A DNA stretch of 45,909 nucleotides from Pseudomonadota bacterium. GTDB lineage: Bacteria; Myxococcota_A; UBA9042; GCA-2863065. Of this stretch, positions 1 to 8,300 are shown one piece after another (position 1 is the stretch's first letter; every line of letters starts with the position of its first letter). The notes below the pieces were generated by a model. It worked only from the letters and a program-made list of their open reading frames with translations. It was not told the origin of the DNA and did no database searches. Location of the stretch: assembly GCA_005776725.1 (NCBI GenBank), contig SXOO01000031.1:1-45909 (forward strand), read 5' to 3'. A program made the translations under genes and the position numbers.

Positions 1-363
1 ATTCAGTGCGAGTACTACGCGCTCGAGGGCCTCTCCAGCCTCATCAACACGGTCGATCTGGTGCGGCAGTCGCTGAACCCGCGGCTTCGCATCGCCGGCA
101 TCCTGCTCACCATGTTCGACAAGCGGAACCGCCTCAGCTTCCAGGTGGAGAACGACGTGCGGGAGCACGCCCAGGACCTGGTATTCCGCACGGTAATCCC
201 GCGAAACGTGCGCGTGTCCGAGAGCCCCAGCTTCGGTAAACCCGTGCTCCTCTACGACGGCGACTGCAACGGCAGCTTGGCCTACCGCGAGCTCGGCAAG
301 GAGCTCATGGAGCGCGAGAGCGGCTGGATGGCGCCGCTCGGGACCCAGGAGGAGGTGCACTGA
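1..363 (+). CDS. parA: Chromosome-partitioning ATPase ParA (3' end only)
   Basis: The window opens inside this gene; the last 120 residues are visible. The segment reads as the C-terminal part of a Soj/ParA deviant-Walker ATPase: the ALEGLSSL helix, the INTVDLVRQSLNPRLRIAGILLTM strand region and the terminal 'IPRNVRVSESPSFGKPV' block (shown in pieces, about residues 4-80 of the visible part) are typical of the family. The Walker A motif lies outside the window. ParA dimers bind DNA with ATP and, with ParB-parS, separate newly copied origins. The TGA stop shares one base with the parB ATG (TGATG), so the pair is translationally coupled. The identity is secure; the N-terminal half cannot be assessed. 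Confidence 0.93.
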   Translation: MQCEYYALEGLSSLINTVDLVRQSLNPRLRIAGILLTMFDKRNRLSFQVENDVREHAQDLVFRTVIPRNVRVSESPSFGKPVLLYDGDCNGSLAYRELGKELMERESGWMAPLGTQEEVH

Positions 364-1238
364 TGGGCTCTATTCACTCGTCCGTGCTCGGACGGGGCCT
401 CGGTAGCCTCATTCCGGGTTCCAAGTCGGTCACGTCAGCCGCCCAGAAAGACGGCACGCCTCTGTTCGTGGCGGTTGACCGGGTCACGCCCATGGTCGGG
501 CAGCCACGGCGGCACTTCGACGACGCGGCGCTGCGCCAGCTGGCGTTGTCCATCCGCGAGCAGGGCATCCTTCAGCCGCTCCTCGTCTCCCCAGACGAAA
601 ACGGCAACTACGCGCTGATCGCCGGCGAGCGTCGCGGGCGCGCCGCGCAGCTCGCGGGGCTCACCGAGGTCCCGGTAGTGGTTCGCCAGATCGGGCCCGC
701 CGAGTCCTTCGAGGTGGCCCTGATCGAGAACATTCAGCGCCAGGATCTGGACGCCATCGAGGAGGCCGAGGCGTACGAGCGGCTCATCCGCGAGCTTGGT
801 TACTCCCACGAGGCCCTGGCCAAGCGGGTGGGGAAGGACCGGTCCACGATCGCCAACTCCCTTCGGTTGCTGAAGCTTCCGGAAGTGCTCCGCCACAAGC
901 TCGTCGACGGCGTGCTCAGCGCCGGCCACGCTCGGGCATTGCTCGGCTGCGACGAGCCGGACTTTCAGCTGGCCCTCGCGCAACGTGTCGAGGCCGAGGG
1001 GCTGTCCGTGCGCGCCGTCGAAGCGGCGGTTCAGGCGCGCCGCGACGCCAAGCCTTCGCCCAAGGCGCCCGAGCCCCGGCCACGCGACCCGAACACCGCC
1101 CGGTGGGGCCGCGCCTTCGAGAGCGCGCTCGGGCGCAAGGTGCGAGTGAAGGCGCATGGCGACGGCGTGATGATCTCCATCCCCCTGGAGAGCGCCGCGG
1201 ACGTCGAGGCCCTGCTCGAGCGGCTCACGCCCCACTAA
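363..1238 (+). CDS. parB: Chromosome-partitioning protein ParB
   Basis: This 291-aa protein has the usual ParB length and domain order. The N-terminal ParA-activating peptide GRGLGSLIPG is at residues 10-19. The CTP-binding N domain carries GERRGRA (88-94) and ENIQRQDL (122-129). A KorB-type helix-turn-helix follows (about 140-185, with RVGKDRSTIANSLRLL), and the C-terminal dimerisation domain covers about 245-291. ParB loads at parS, slides as a CTP-dependent clamp and stimulates ParA. GERRGRA has Gly where the family usually has an aromatic residue, and the common N-P-x-Q-P-R box is VGQPRR here; both are mild departures. It is coupled to parA by a one-base overlap. I saw no parS site, but I could not scan exhaustively. 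Confidence 0.95.
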   Translation: MGSIHSSVLGRGLGSLIPGSKSVTSAAQKDGTPLFVAVDRVTPMVGQPRRHFDDAALRQLALSIREQGILQPLLVSPDENGNYALIAGERRGRAAQLAGLTEVPVVVRQIGPAESFEVALIENIQRQDLDAIEEAEAYERLIRELGYSHEALAKRVGKDRSTIANSLRLLKLPEVLRHKLVDGVLSAGHARALLGCDEPDFQLALAQRVEAEGLSVRAVEAAVQARRDAKPSPKAPEPRPRDPNTARWGRAFESALGRKVRVKAHGDGVMISIPLESAADVEALLERLTPH

Positions 1239-1239
1239 G

Positions 1240-2193
1240 ATGGGCGCCGCGAAGCTGGGACTCGCCGCCTTGGCGGGCGCTGCCATCACCGCCGCCGCGC
1301 TTCTCCTGGCCGAGGCGCGCCCCGCCCCAGAGTCGGGCGCCTCTCCCGGGGTCAGCGCAGTCCCTGTGACGCCCGCGCCCTCAACGGAGCCCCCACCCGC
1401 GTCTCCGGCGCCCCCGGCAGCTGCCGCGCCGACCGCAGCGTGCCCGCCGGCACCGGTGTGTCCCGCGCCTACGTGTCCCCCGGCGCCGTCGTGTCCGCCG
1501 CCGTGTCCGCCCGCAGGGTCGGCCTCAGCAGCCGGCGTCGCCGCCGGCGTTGCCGCAGCCTCCCCGCTGCCGGCCGCCGAGGCCCTGGCTGAGCGCGTCA
1601 AAGATTTGGAGCGCCGGCTCGAGCGCGAGCGGCGGGCGGGCGAAGCGCACCGGACCTACGACCTCTCGCCCGAGACCCTCGGGCGGATGGCCGACCGGTG
1701 TGAGCTGCGCTGGGACCACCCGGCGATACGCTCCGACAAGCCGTCCACCTTCGATGACCAGTCGCTCGAGGACGTGGGGCTCGACGCAGGCGAGCGCGAG
1801 GCCGCCCAGAAGGTGCTCGAGGCGTTCAACGCCCGGGCGCTCGCGGAGGTGCGGCGCCTCTACACCGAGGTCACCGGCGACGAGAACACCGAGAACCTCG
1901 CCCCGGAGGCCATGATGGCCGAGATCAACGACAAGACCGACAAGCGGGAGGTCCGCCAGGTCTTCGAGCGGTTGGCCGCGGAGCGGGCCGGCCGCACGCC
2001 GCCGCCGGGCGACATCCCTGCCAACACGCCCTTCGACCAGCTCTACCGGCTGCTCCTCGGCGCAGGTGACTCCCTCGAGGCCGAGCTCGCCGACGTTGTT
2101 GGCGCGAAGAAGGCGCGCGGGCTGCGCGACGCCCACGACGGCTGGGGCTCCAAGTCGCGCAGCTCCTACGGTTGCCCGGAGCGCACGCCCTGA
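1240..2193 (+). CDS. Membrane-anchored Pro/Cys-rich protein, function unknown
   Basis: I do not recognise a family for this 317-aa protein. It starts one base after the parB stop, so it probably belongs to the parAB transcript. An N-terminal hydrophobic segment (about residues 5-24) should anchor it in the inner membrane. A Pro/Ala linker follows with five Cys spaced by proline-rich stretches (C68, C74, C79, C85, C89), then a charged predicted coiled coil (about 113-138, VKDLERRLERERR). The region from 140 to 317 is soluble, helical and acidic, with one Cys near the C-terminus. The layout suits a periplasmic protein held on a stalk; the stalk cysteines could form intermolecular disulfides. 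The role is unknown. Confidence 0.75.
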   Translation: MGAAKLGLAALAGAAITAAALLLAEARPAPESGASPGVSAVPVTPAPSTEPPPASPAPPAAAAPTAACPPAPVCPAPTCPPAPSCPPPCPPAGSASAAGVAAGVAAASPLPAAEALAERVKDLERRLERERRAGEAHRTYDLSPETLGRMADRCELRWDHPAIRSDKPSTFDDQSLEDVGLDAGEREAAQKVLEAFNARALAEVRRLYTEVTGDENTENLAPEAMMAEINDKTDKREVRQVFERLAAERAGRTPPPGDIPANTPFDQLYRLLLGAGDSLEAELADVVGAKKARGLRDAHDGWGSKSRSSYGCPERTP

Positions 2194-2224
2194 CGCGCGG
2201 TGTGACGCGGTGGGCCGGTTGGAC

Positions 2225-3688
2225 CTAGCGACCTCTCCGGTCTCCGGTGCGAGGGAGCCCCGTCAGGAGTCGCTTGGCCGTGTCCTGCCCCGACATGTAC
2301 GCGCCGTGGACCGTGCTCGGGTGCTCCGTGTGGGTGTGCTCGCCCGCGAAGTAGACGCTCTCGGCGTGCGGCTCGTGGAACGTCTCGAGGGTCTCTGGTG
2401 AGGTCCCCACGCCAAAGCTCGAGTACGAGCCCCGTGCCCAGGGGTCACGAGCCCAGTTGGTGCGAACGAAGGCCTTGGGCGCAGCGGGGACCTTGTCGCC
2501 GAACATGTGCCGGTAGACGGCGGTGGCGCGCGCTACGACCTCCGCGTCCTCCAGGGCCGCCAGCTCTACGGCGTAGGGACCTGCGTTGAACGAGAGCAGG
2601 ACGGGTCGACCGGTGAGCAGGAGCCCGTTCAGGTGTTCCGTCCACTGCCCCGGCGGGGATCCGACGTAGGTGAAGCGCGCCGAGTCTCCCCAGAACTGCT
2701 CCTCGTAGACCATATAGAGCTTGTCGAGCGCGCCCATCGAGAGCGCGTCGATTGCCTCCAGGCGTTCGGCGTCGAGCGGCGGCTCGAACTCGATCGCCCG
2801 GGCCTTCAGCACCCCGAGCGGCGCGGTGCAGATCACCCGCTCACAGCGCAGGACCTCTTTGGCGGTGTGGACCTCGCAGCCCCCCTCGTCGTCCACCACC
2901 ACCCGCGTGACGGGCTGGCCGAGGCGGATGTCTGACGCGCCGCCCGCGATCGCCTTGATCACTGCATCGTAGCCTCCTGGGAAGAGCTGATCCTCCCCCT
3001 CGAAGCTCTCCGCGCTGTCGAAGTGGCGCACCGACAACGCCGCCACCGGGCTGGCGAACTCGTGCTCGATCTCATGGCTCACCGCGTTCCTGAGCGCGCG
3101 CTCGGCGCGCTCATCGAGGGCCATGTTGCGTATGGCGGCGTCGATCGCGGCGCCGAGCGACCTGTCGCTCCCTTCTCGCCGCTGCGCTCGCGCGGTGGAC
3201 TCGATGCGGGCCGCGAGCGCCTCGAACCGCTTCTCGTAGGCCTCCACCTCGCTCTCGGAGAGCGGGCGGCCGTCGGCTGCGAAGACGGCGAAGTCTTCGT
3301 AGTCGTACGGGACGGTGGAGATGCCCTTCGCCTTCGCTAGCGCCGCGATCGGGTTCCCCTCGGTCCCGTGAATCCACGACGCTCCGAGGTCGAGCGAGAG
3401 CCCCTCGACCCCGCGCCAGGTCCAAACCCGCCCACCGATGCGTTGCCGGGCCTCGAGCACGGTGACCGTGACGCCCGCCGCCTCGAGCTGTGCGGCCGCC
3501 GCGAGCCCCGCGATCCCGGCTCCGATCACCACGACGCGCGCTTCCCCCGTGGGCGGTGCCGCCAGCGCACACCGAGTGCCGAGAGCCGGCAGCATCGAGG
3601 CAGCTAGCGCGCGGAAGAGGAAACGTCGGCGCGGGTTGGAGGCCCCGGTTGATAGGGTCCCCGAGTGAGGGTCTGTCGGTGTGCTCAT
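2225..3688 (-). CDS. Tat-exported flavin amine oxidase (MAO/polyamine oxidase family)
   Basis: This 487-aa FAD-dependent oxidoreductase should oxidise an amine with O2, giving aldehyde, ammonia and peroxide. The dinucleotide-binding motif VVVIGAGIAGLAAAAQLE covers about 52-69, followed by the E79-A-R...GGRVWT FAD ribose site. Near the C-terminus, YFAGEHTHTEHPSTVHGA is the second FAD-contact motif of the monoamine oxidase family. The N-terminus has arginines 20-22 followed by FLF and a hydrophobic stretch ending ALA, which fits a twin-arginine signal and periplasmic location. The ATG at 3688 was chosen because it precedes this signal. The frame stays open to 4255, but that part is antisense to the desaturase. 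It converges with the upstream gene across a 31-nt gap. The substrate is not predictable. Confidence 0.88.
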   Translation of the reverse strand: MSTPTDPHSGTLSTGASNPRRRFLFRALAASMLPALGTRCALAAPPTGEARVVVIGAGIAGLAAAAQLEAAGVTVTVLEARQRIGGRVWTWRGVEGLSLDLGASWIHGTEGNPIAALAKAKGISTVPYDYEDFAVFAADGRPLSESEVEAYEKRFEALAARIESTARAQRREGSDRSLGAAIDAAIRNMALDERAERALRNAVSHEIEHEFASPVAALSVRHFDSAESFEGEDQLFPGGYDAVIKAIAGGASDIRLGQPVTRVVVDDEGGCEVHTAKEVLRCERVICTAPLGVLKARAIEFEPPLDAERLEAIDALSMGALDKLYMVYEEQFWGDSARFTYVGSPPGQWTEHLNGLLLTGRPVLLSFNAGPYAVELAALEDAEVVARATAVYRHMFGDKVPAAPKAFVRTNWARDPWARGSYSSFGVGTSPETLETFHEPHAESVYFAGEHTHTEHPSTVHGAYMSGQDTAKRLLTGLPRTGDRRGR

Positions 3689-3850
3689 GAGACCACTCCA
3701 TGCCGGTGCAGCGCGCAACTGGCAAGGGCACCTTCGGCCGTCACCGATTACACAACCGTGACAAAGCGGACCGAAGCCTGACACGCGGTCTTCGTACACA
3801 GGTGCTACTCCTAGCGGCGAGGCGCAGCCGCGCCCAAGAAGGAGTGCCCC
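3689..3850. promoter_or_regulatory. Divergent promoter region with desaturase RBS
   Basis: These 162 nt separate the divergent amine oxidase and desaturase genes, so both promoters should lie here. AAGGAG at 3839-3844 is a strong ribosome binding site 6 nt before the desaturase ATG. A TGTAAT element on the minus strand resembles a -10 box but has no convincing -35 partner. I cannot assign start sites. Confidence 0.5.
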
Positions 3851-4927
3851 ATGTCTCAGCTCCCCACGCCCGCCGAATGGCGCACAGCCATTGCGCCGTA
3901 CCGCGAGGCCGACAAGCGCCGCAGCGTCGCGCAGATCATCAACACGTACGGCCCCTACGTCGCCTCGGTCGCGGCGGCCGTCGCAGTGTACCCGTACAGC
4001 GTAGCCGCTGCTGTCGCGTTCGCGCTGCTGGCCGGCGCCATCACGGTTCGCCTCTTCATCTTGGGCCACGACTGCGGCCATGGCTCCTTCTTCAAGGAGC
4101 AGTGGGCCAACGACGTGGTCGGCTGGTGGTCCAGCGCGCTGGCGTTCACGCCCTACTGGCAGTGGCGCCATGGCCACATGCTGCACCACGCCCACTCCGG
4201 TGACAGCGACTGGGACGGCATCGGCTACTTCTGGAGCAAGACGCTGAAGCAGCATTACGAGTCATCGCCTGGTGCGCGCGCGTTCTACCGCTTCTACCGC
4301 CACCCGCTCACCCTTCTGGTCGCCGGCGGCCCCTGGCTCTTCCTGCTCGACTACCGCTTCCCTCAGAAGGGGGCCGACAAGCGCATGTGGCGCGACGTCA
4401 TCGGCACCAACCTGCTCTGGGGCGCGGCGATCACCGCCCTCACCATGACCCTGGGCGGCGGCGCCGCCGTCGCCATCGTCCTGCCGATCGCCCTCGTCGC
4501 GTCCGTTTGCGGCCTCTGGGCCTTCTACGTGCAGCACCACTACGAGAGCAGCTACTGGGGCAAGGGGGAGAAGTGGGACTACACCCGCGCCGCACTCGAG
4601 GGCAGCTCGTTCCTCGACCTCCCGCAGCCGCTCCAGTACTTCTCGGGCAACATCGGCTTCCACCACGTCCACCACCTCGCGCCGAAGGTCCCGAACTACC
4701 GGCTCGAAGAGGCCCACGAGGCGCTGCCGTTCCTGAAGGCCGTGAAGCCGATCACCTGGCGCCAGGTGTGGGGCGGCGTCGGCCTCTCCCTCGTGGATGA
4801 GGAGAGCGGCCAGTGGGTCACGTTCGCCGAGGGCGAGCGCCGGGCTCGGGCGCAGGGCCTGGGCCCGTTCAAGGCGGCGGACGCCGTTCGGGCCGCCGCG
4901 ACCGCGGCGCTGGTCAAGCCCCAGTAG
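3851..4927 (+). CDS. Membrane fatty acid desaturase (acyl-lipid type)
   Basis: This 358-aa integral membrane di-iron desaturase puts a double bond into acyl chains. All three histidine boxes are present: HDCGH (73-77), HGHMLHH (107-113, the HxxHH box) and HHVHH (271-275). They sit between hydrophobic hairpins at about 37-70, 90-105 and 135-235. Box spacing and the GHDCGHGSFF and FSGNIGFHHVHH contexts match the delta-12/DesA-like branch, but regioselectivity cannot be read from sequence. A strong AAGGAG site precedes the ATG. It is probably the first gene of its transcript; the rhomboid gene follows after 34 nt. Electron-transfer partners are not encoded nearby. Confidence 0.92.
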   Translation: MSQLPTPAEWRTAIAPYREADKRRSVAQIINTYGPYVASVAAAVAVYPYSVAAAVAFALLAGAITVRLFILGHDCGHGSFFKEQWANDVVGWWSSALAFTPYWQWRHGHMLHHAHSGDSDWDGIGYFWSKTLKQHYESSPGARAFYRFYRHPLTLLVAGGPWLFLLDYRFPQKGADKRMWRDVIGTNLLWGAAITALTMTLGGGAAVAIVLPIALVASVCGLWAFYVQHHYESSYWGKGEKWDYTRAALEGSSFLDLPQPLQYFSGNIGFHHVHHLAPKVPNYRLEEAHEALPFLKAVKPITWRQVWGGVGLSLVDEESGQWVTFAEGERRARAQGLGPFKAADAVRAAATAALVKPQ

Positions 4928-4961
4928 TCGACGGGGCGGCCGCGGGCGGTACACTCGCCGC

Positions 4962-5516
4962 GTGCTCGCCCGCATCCGATACGACTCGCCCATCGTCCTC
5001 AGCTTTGCCTTCGCGTGTACGGTGGTCACCGCCCTCGGGACGCTCACCGCCGGACGCACCACAGGCGCGTTCTTCGCCCTAGGCCCCGACCTCACTGACA
5101 TCTGGGGCTGGTGGCGCCTGGCGACGTACCCGCTCGGTCACGCGGACTGGGGCCACCTGCTCGGCAATATGAGCCTGTTCCTGCTTCTGGGCCCCAGCCT
5201 CGAGCGGATCCACGGCCCTCGGCTCCTGCGGATGATGCTGTTCACGGCGATCGTCTCGGGCTTCGTGAACATGGCCGTCTTCGACACCGGCCTCCTCGGG
5301 GCGAGCGGCATCGTCTTCATGGCGATCGTGCTGTCGAGCTTCGCGAACGCCCAGGCGGGCACCATCCCCCTCACCTTCGTCCTGGTGGTCCTGCTCTTCC
5401 TCTCCCGCGAGGTGCTCGCAGCGTTCCGCGACGACCAGATCTCGCAGCTCGCCCACCTGCTCGGCGGCGCCCTCGGCGCCGGACTCGGCTTCCAGTCCGC
5501 GAAGGAGCCGACGTGA
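4962..5516 (+). CDS. Rhomboid-family intramembrane serine protease
   Basis: This 184-aa protein is close to the minimal six-helix rhomboid core. The catalytic elements are intact: the HxxxN oxyanion motif at H65-N69 (HLLGN), the nucleophile S115 in GASG (113-116), and the base H165 in AHLLGG. Rhomboids cut transmembrane substrates within the inner membrane. The GTG at 4962 was chosen because it begins directly before the first hydrophobic segment; an in-frame ATG at 4797 lies within the desaturase gene. Its TGA overlaps the GTG of the ChaN-like gene (GTGA), so the two are coupled. There is no cytoplasmic extension. The substrate is unknown. Confidence 0.9.
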   Translation: MLARIRYDSPIVLSFAFACTVVTALGTLTAGRTTGAFFALGPDLTDIWGWWRLATYPLGHADWGHLLGNMSLFLLLGPSLERIHGPRLLRMMLFTAIVSGFVNMAVFDTGLLGASGIVFMAIVLSSFANAQAGTIPLTFVLVVLLFLSREVLAAFRDDQISQLAHLLGGALGAGLGFQSAKEPT

Positions 5517-6472
5517 AGCTGTTCGCCGCCACGTGGGGCCTCGCCCTCATCACGCTGAGCTGCGCGACTTTGGCGCCGATCGCGCCCACCGGGGATCGTC
5601 GTATCGTCTCCGCGGTCACGGGAGAGGTGGCCGTAGACGCCGCCACGGTCGTGCGCGACCTCTCCGACGTGGCCCACGTCTACGTGGGCGAGCACCACGA
5701 CAGCGCCTCCGATCACGCCGTCCAGGTCGAGGTCGCGGAGGCGATGCGGTCGTCTGGGAGGCCGCTGGTGGTCGGGGTGGAGTGGCTGCCTGCAGCTGCC
5801 AACCCGGCGCTCGCGGACTGGGTCGAGGGGCGCCTCGACGAAGCGGCCTTCTTGCGCACCGTCGACTGGGAGCGGGTGTGGGGCCACTCGGCAGCTCTGT
5901 ATCGCCCGATCTTCGAGTGGGCGCGTCGTCACAGCGTCCGCATGGTGGGCCTCAACCCGCCGCCAGGTCTCGCAGAGGCCGTCGGTCGTGGCCGCCCCCT
6001 CTCCGCGGAGCAGACGGCGGTGCTGCCGCCCCTCACGTCCGGCTACCACGCGCACCGCGAGGCGTTCGCCGAGCGTTTCTTGGCTCACGCTCATGCGCAC
6101 GGCCACGGCCACCCGTTCCGTCCAGAGACGCTGGAGCGCTACTACAAGGCCCAGCTGGTCCGCGACGAGACCATGGCGCTGGCCGTCATCGCCGAGGCCC
6201 GCCCCGGGGGCACCGTGCTCGTGTTCGCGGGCGCCGGACACGTCGATCATGGCTTCGGGGTGCCCGAGCGCGCCGCTGGGCTCGCCGGGCCGGGTCTTGG
6301 GCCCTTTCGCATAGTCCTCCCGGTCCCGAGCGGCGAGCTGCCCGACCGCGCTCAGCTCGTGACGTCGGCGCCCTACCCGACGCGCCGCGCCGACTGGCTC
6401 TGGGAAGCGCCGCGAGCTGGCGGAGCGCTAGCGCTCTGGACCGGCCGCGTGGCAGAGTCCGGCTCCTTATGA
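5513..6472 (+). CDS. ChaN-like haem/cofactor-binding protein
   Basis: This 319-aa protein belongs to the ChaN (cofactor haem-binding, Tiki/TraB-like fold) family. The diagnostic motif [15 protein letters not shown] spans about 57-71, with G59-E60-H61 and H68 as the likely metal or haem-binding positions. A second signature, [19 protein letters not shown], occurs near residue 235. The N-terminal hydrophobic stretch ends in TLSC (14-17), a poor lipobox, so it could be a lipoprotein or simply secreted. A His-rich stretch (HAHAHGHGH, near 193-201) may bind metal. The GTG start overlaps the rhomboid stop, and its own stop overlaps the mtnA ATG (ATGA). The family assignment is good; the ligand is inferred. 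Confidence 0.85.
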   Translation: MKLFAATWGLALITLSCATLAPIAPTGDRRIVSAVTGEVAVDAATVVRDLSDVAHVYVGEHHDSASDHAVQVEVAEAMRSSGRPLVVGVEWLPAAANPALADWVEGRLDEAAFLRTVDWERVWGHSAALYRPIFEWARRHSVRMVGLNPPPGLAEAVGRGRPLSAEQTAVLPPLTSGYHAHREAFAERFLAHAHAHGHGHPFRPETLERYYKAQLVRDETMALAVIAEARPGGTVLVFAGAGHVDHGFGVPERAAGLAGPGLGPFRIVLPVPSGELPDRAQLVTSAPYPTRRADWLWEAPRAGGALALWTGRVAESGSL

Positions 6473-7449
6473 CCACACCCTCTTGGCACCCCGTGCAGTG
6501 GACCGGCGACGCGGTCCGGCTCCTCGATCAACGTCGCCTCCCCACCGAGGAGGTGTATGTCACTTGCCGCACCGTCGAGGAGGTGGCGCTGGGGATCACA
6601 GACATGGTGGTGCGCGGTGCGCCGGCGATCGGCATCACGGCGGCCTATGGTGTCGCGTTGGCGGCCCAGCTGGGCGTGGACGTCGACGCCGCGATCCAGC
6701 GCCTCGCGGCCACCCGCCCCACGGCGGTCAACCTCTTCTGGGCGCTCGAGCGTATGCGCCGGACGCCCCGAGAGTCCCTCATGGACGAGGCGCACCGCGT
6801 GCTCGAGGAGGACAAGGCGATCTGCCGCGCCATCGGCGAACATGGGGCCGCTTTGATCCCGGACGGGGCCACGGTGCTCACGCACTGCAACGCGGGCGCG
6901 CTGGCCACGGGCGCTTACGGCACTGCACTGGCGGTGATCCGAGAAGCGGCTCGCACGAAGCGGATCCGTGTCTTCGCGGATGAGACACGGCCGTATCTCC
7001 AGGGATCGCGCCTCACCGCCTGGGAGCTTCAGAAGGACGGCGTGGACGTCACGGTGATCACCGACAACATGGCCGGCTGGTTCATGCAGAAGGGCGAGAT
7101 CACCTGCGCGATCGTCGGTTCGGACCGCACCGTGCGCAACGGCGACGTCTGCAACAAGATCGGAACCTACACCGTGGCGGTCCTCTGCAAGCACCACGGC
7201 CTCCCGTTCTATGCCGCCGTGCCGGTCTCCACGCTCGATCTCACGATGCGCACCGGCGCCGAGATCCCGATCGAAGAGCGCCCGCCACGAGAGGTCACTC
7301 ATGTCGGCGACCGGCAGCTCGTCCCAACCGGGGTGCCCGTCCGCAACCCCTCGTTCGACGTCACGCCGGCGGCCCTGGTCACCGCGATCATCACGGAGCG
7401 CGGCGTGGCTCGCACTCCCTACGAATCCTCGCTGGCGGGGCTCGTATGA
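6469..7449 (+). CDS. mtnA: Methylthioribose-1-phosphate isomerase
   Basis: This 326-aa enzyme converts 5-methylthioribose-1-phosphate to methylthioribulose-1-phosphate in the methionine salvage pathway. Family motifs are complete: RGAPAIG (49-55), THCNAG with catalytic C140, DETRP (171-175), and [17 protein letters not shown] with general acid D219. The 79-residue spacing between C140 and D219 matches the known Cys/Asp pair of the family (eIF2B-like fold). The length is normal. It overlaps the ChaN-like gene and the VOC gene by 4 nt each, so all three are made together. No other methionine-salvage genes lie nearby. Confidence 0.96.
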   Translation: MTTPSWHPVQWTGDAVRLLDQRRLPTEEVYVTCRTVEEVALGITDMVVRGAPAIGITAAYGVALAAQLGVDVDAAIQRLAATRPTAVNLFWALERMRRTPRESLMDEAHRVLEEDKAICRAIGEHGAALIPDGATVLTHCNAGALATGAYGTALAVIREAARTKRIRVFADETRPYLQGSRLTAWELQKDGVDVTVITDNMAGWFMQKGEITCAIVGSDRTVRNGDVCNKIGTYTVAVLCKHHGLPFYAAVPVSTLDLTMRTGAEIPIEERPPREVTHVGDRQLVPTGVPVRNPSFDVTPAALVTAIITERGVARTPYESSLAGLV

Positions 7450-7832
7450 CGCTGCGCTCCACCGCGCTGCTCGGCTACGACCACGTACAGCTGGCGATGC
7501 CTCGAGGGGGCGAGGAGCAGGCCCGCGCTTTCTGGACTGGGGTGCTCGGCTTCGTGGAGCTGGAGCGACCCGCAGACATGGCCGGCCGAGCAGGCGCCTG
7601 GTTCGGCTTTCCCGGCGGGCAGCTCCACGTGGGAGCCGAAGACGCCTTCGTGGCCGCGAAGAAAGCCCACCCGGCCTTTCGCGCCCGCAGCGCAGAGGCG
7701 GTCACCGAGCTGGCGCGACACCTCGAGGCCGCCGGGTGCACCGTGCGCTGGGCCACCGAGTCTCCCGACACCGCCCGCTTCCACGTGGACGATCCGTTCG
7801 GGAACCGCCTCGAGTTCACCTGTCCTCGCTGA
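7446..7832 (+). CDS. VOC-superfamily (glyoxalase/bleomycin-resistance fold) protein
   Basis: This 128-aa protein is a single VOC module with two beta-alpha-beta-beta-beta halves. H13 (YDHVQLAM) and E123 (FGNRLEFTC) sit at the usual metal-ligand positions, and H61 or H75 could supply another. The FYxxVLGF-type helix is present as [12 protein letters not shown] (29-40). Members include glyoxalases, dioxygenases and resistance proteins, so no reaction can be assigned. Its ATG overlaps the mtnA stop by 4 nt, which hints at a metabolic partnership. It is the last gene of the plus-strand run. Confidence 0.85.
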   Translation: MTLRSTALLGYDHVQLAMPRGGEEQARAFWTGVLGFVELERPADMAGRAGAWFGFPGGQLHVGAEDAFVAAKKAHPAFRARSAEAVTELARHLEAAGCTVRWATESPDTARFHVDDPFGNRLEFTCPR

Positions 7833-7891
7833 GGCGGGCCACCGCCAACCCCCTTGGCAGAGCCTGCCCGCGATCCAGGTGTGGCCTCAGC
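7828..7891. terminator. Possible bidirectional terminator between convergent genes
   Basis: GCTGAGGC (7828-7835) is repeated in inverse as GCCTCAGC (7884-7891), with a nested GCGGGC (7834-7839) and GCCCGC (7866-7871). It lies where two convergent operons meet. There is no T-tract, and the arms run into both genes, so the call is weak. Confidence 0.3.
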
Positions 7892-8300
7892 TGACCCAGG
7901 TCCGGCCCCCGCGGCGAAACCGAGCCACGAGGGCCCAAATCATCGCGCCGGCGAGCCCGCCGAGCCGCGTAACGGCACCCCCTGGGACCCTCTTGGGGCC
8001 CTGCGGCGGTGCGACCAGCGACACTACGCCCAGCAGGCTTCCCGGCGGGTCCCAGCGGTGGGCGCGGTCGCCCCGGGTGCGGAGCGGCGAGCAGCTCCAC
8101 ACGCGATGGAGGACCAGCGTCTCACCGTAGGTCAGCGCCACCAGATCGCCGCGCCGTGGCCGTCCAGCCACCACCGTACAGACGGACCCATCGGGCACCG
8201 CGCTCCCCATGGAGCCGCCCCGTGCGCACACGCGGACGCTGCCATGCCGCGCCAGCGCCTCTCTCAGCAGCGGGACGGGGATCGCAGGGGACTCACCCAC
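7887..8300 (-). CDS. S26/S24-type signal-peptidase-like Ser/His protease
   Basis: This 137-aa protein resembles the ER/SipW type of signal peptidase I. G29-S30-M31 followed by V35-P36-D37-G38 is the GSMxPxxxDG nucleophile box. LHRV has H65 in the general-base position that is Lys in the E. coli type. RGD (77-79) with D84-P85-P86 is the acidic motif. Unlike a normal signal peptidase it has no N-terminal transmembrane helix; a hydrophobic segment at about 112-128 is its only membrane candidate. The GTG start overlaps the radical SAM stop by 8 nt. As the last gene of a cassette with a radical SAM enzyme, a kinase-like protein and a small peptide, it probably removes a leader (inference). Confidence 0.78.
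   Translation of the reverse strand: MGESPAIPVPLLREALARHGSVRVCARGGSMGSAVPDGSVCTVVAGRPRRGDLVALTYGETLVLHRVWSCSPLRTRGDRAHRWDPPGSLLGVVSLVAPPQGPKRVPGGAVTRLGGLAGAMIWALVARFRRGGRTWVS

Noticed and set aside
435..1601. Long open frame on the minus strand opposite parB and the next gene.
   Set aside because: It is a product of high GC content: the translation is Ala/Gly-rich with no family motifs, while the plus strand encodes a clear ParB.
3689..4255. Extension of the amine oxidase to an earlier start, giving 676 codons.
   Set aside because: The added part is antisense to the desaturase and would put the Tat-like signal in the middle of the protein.
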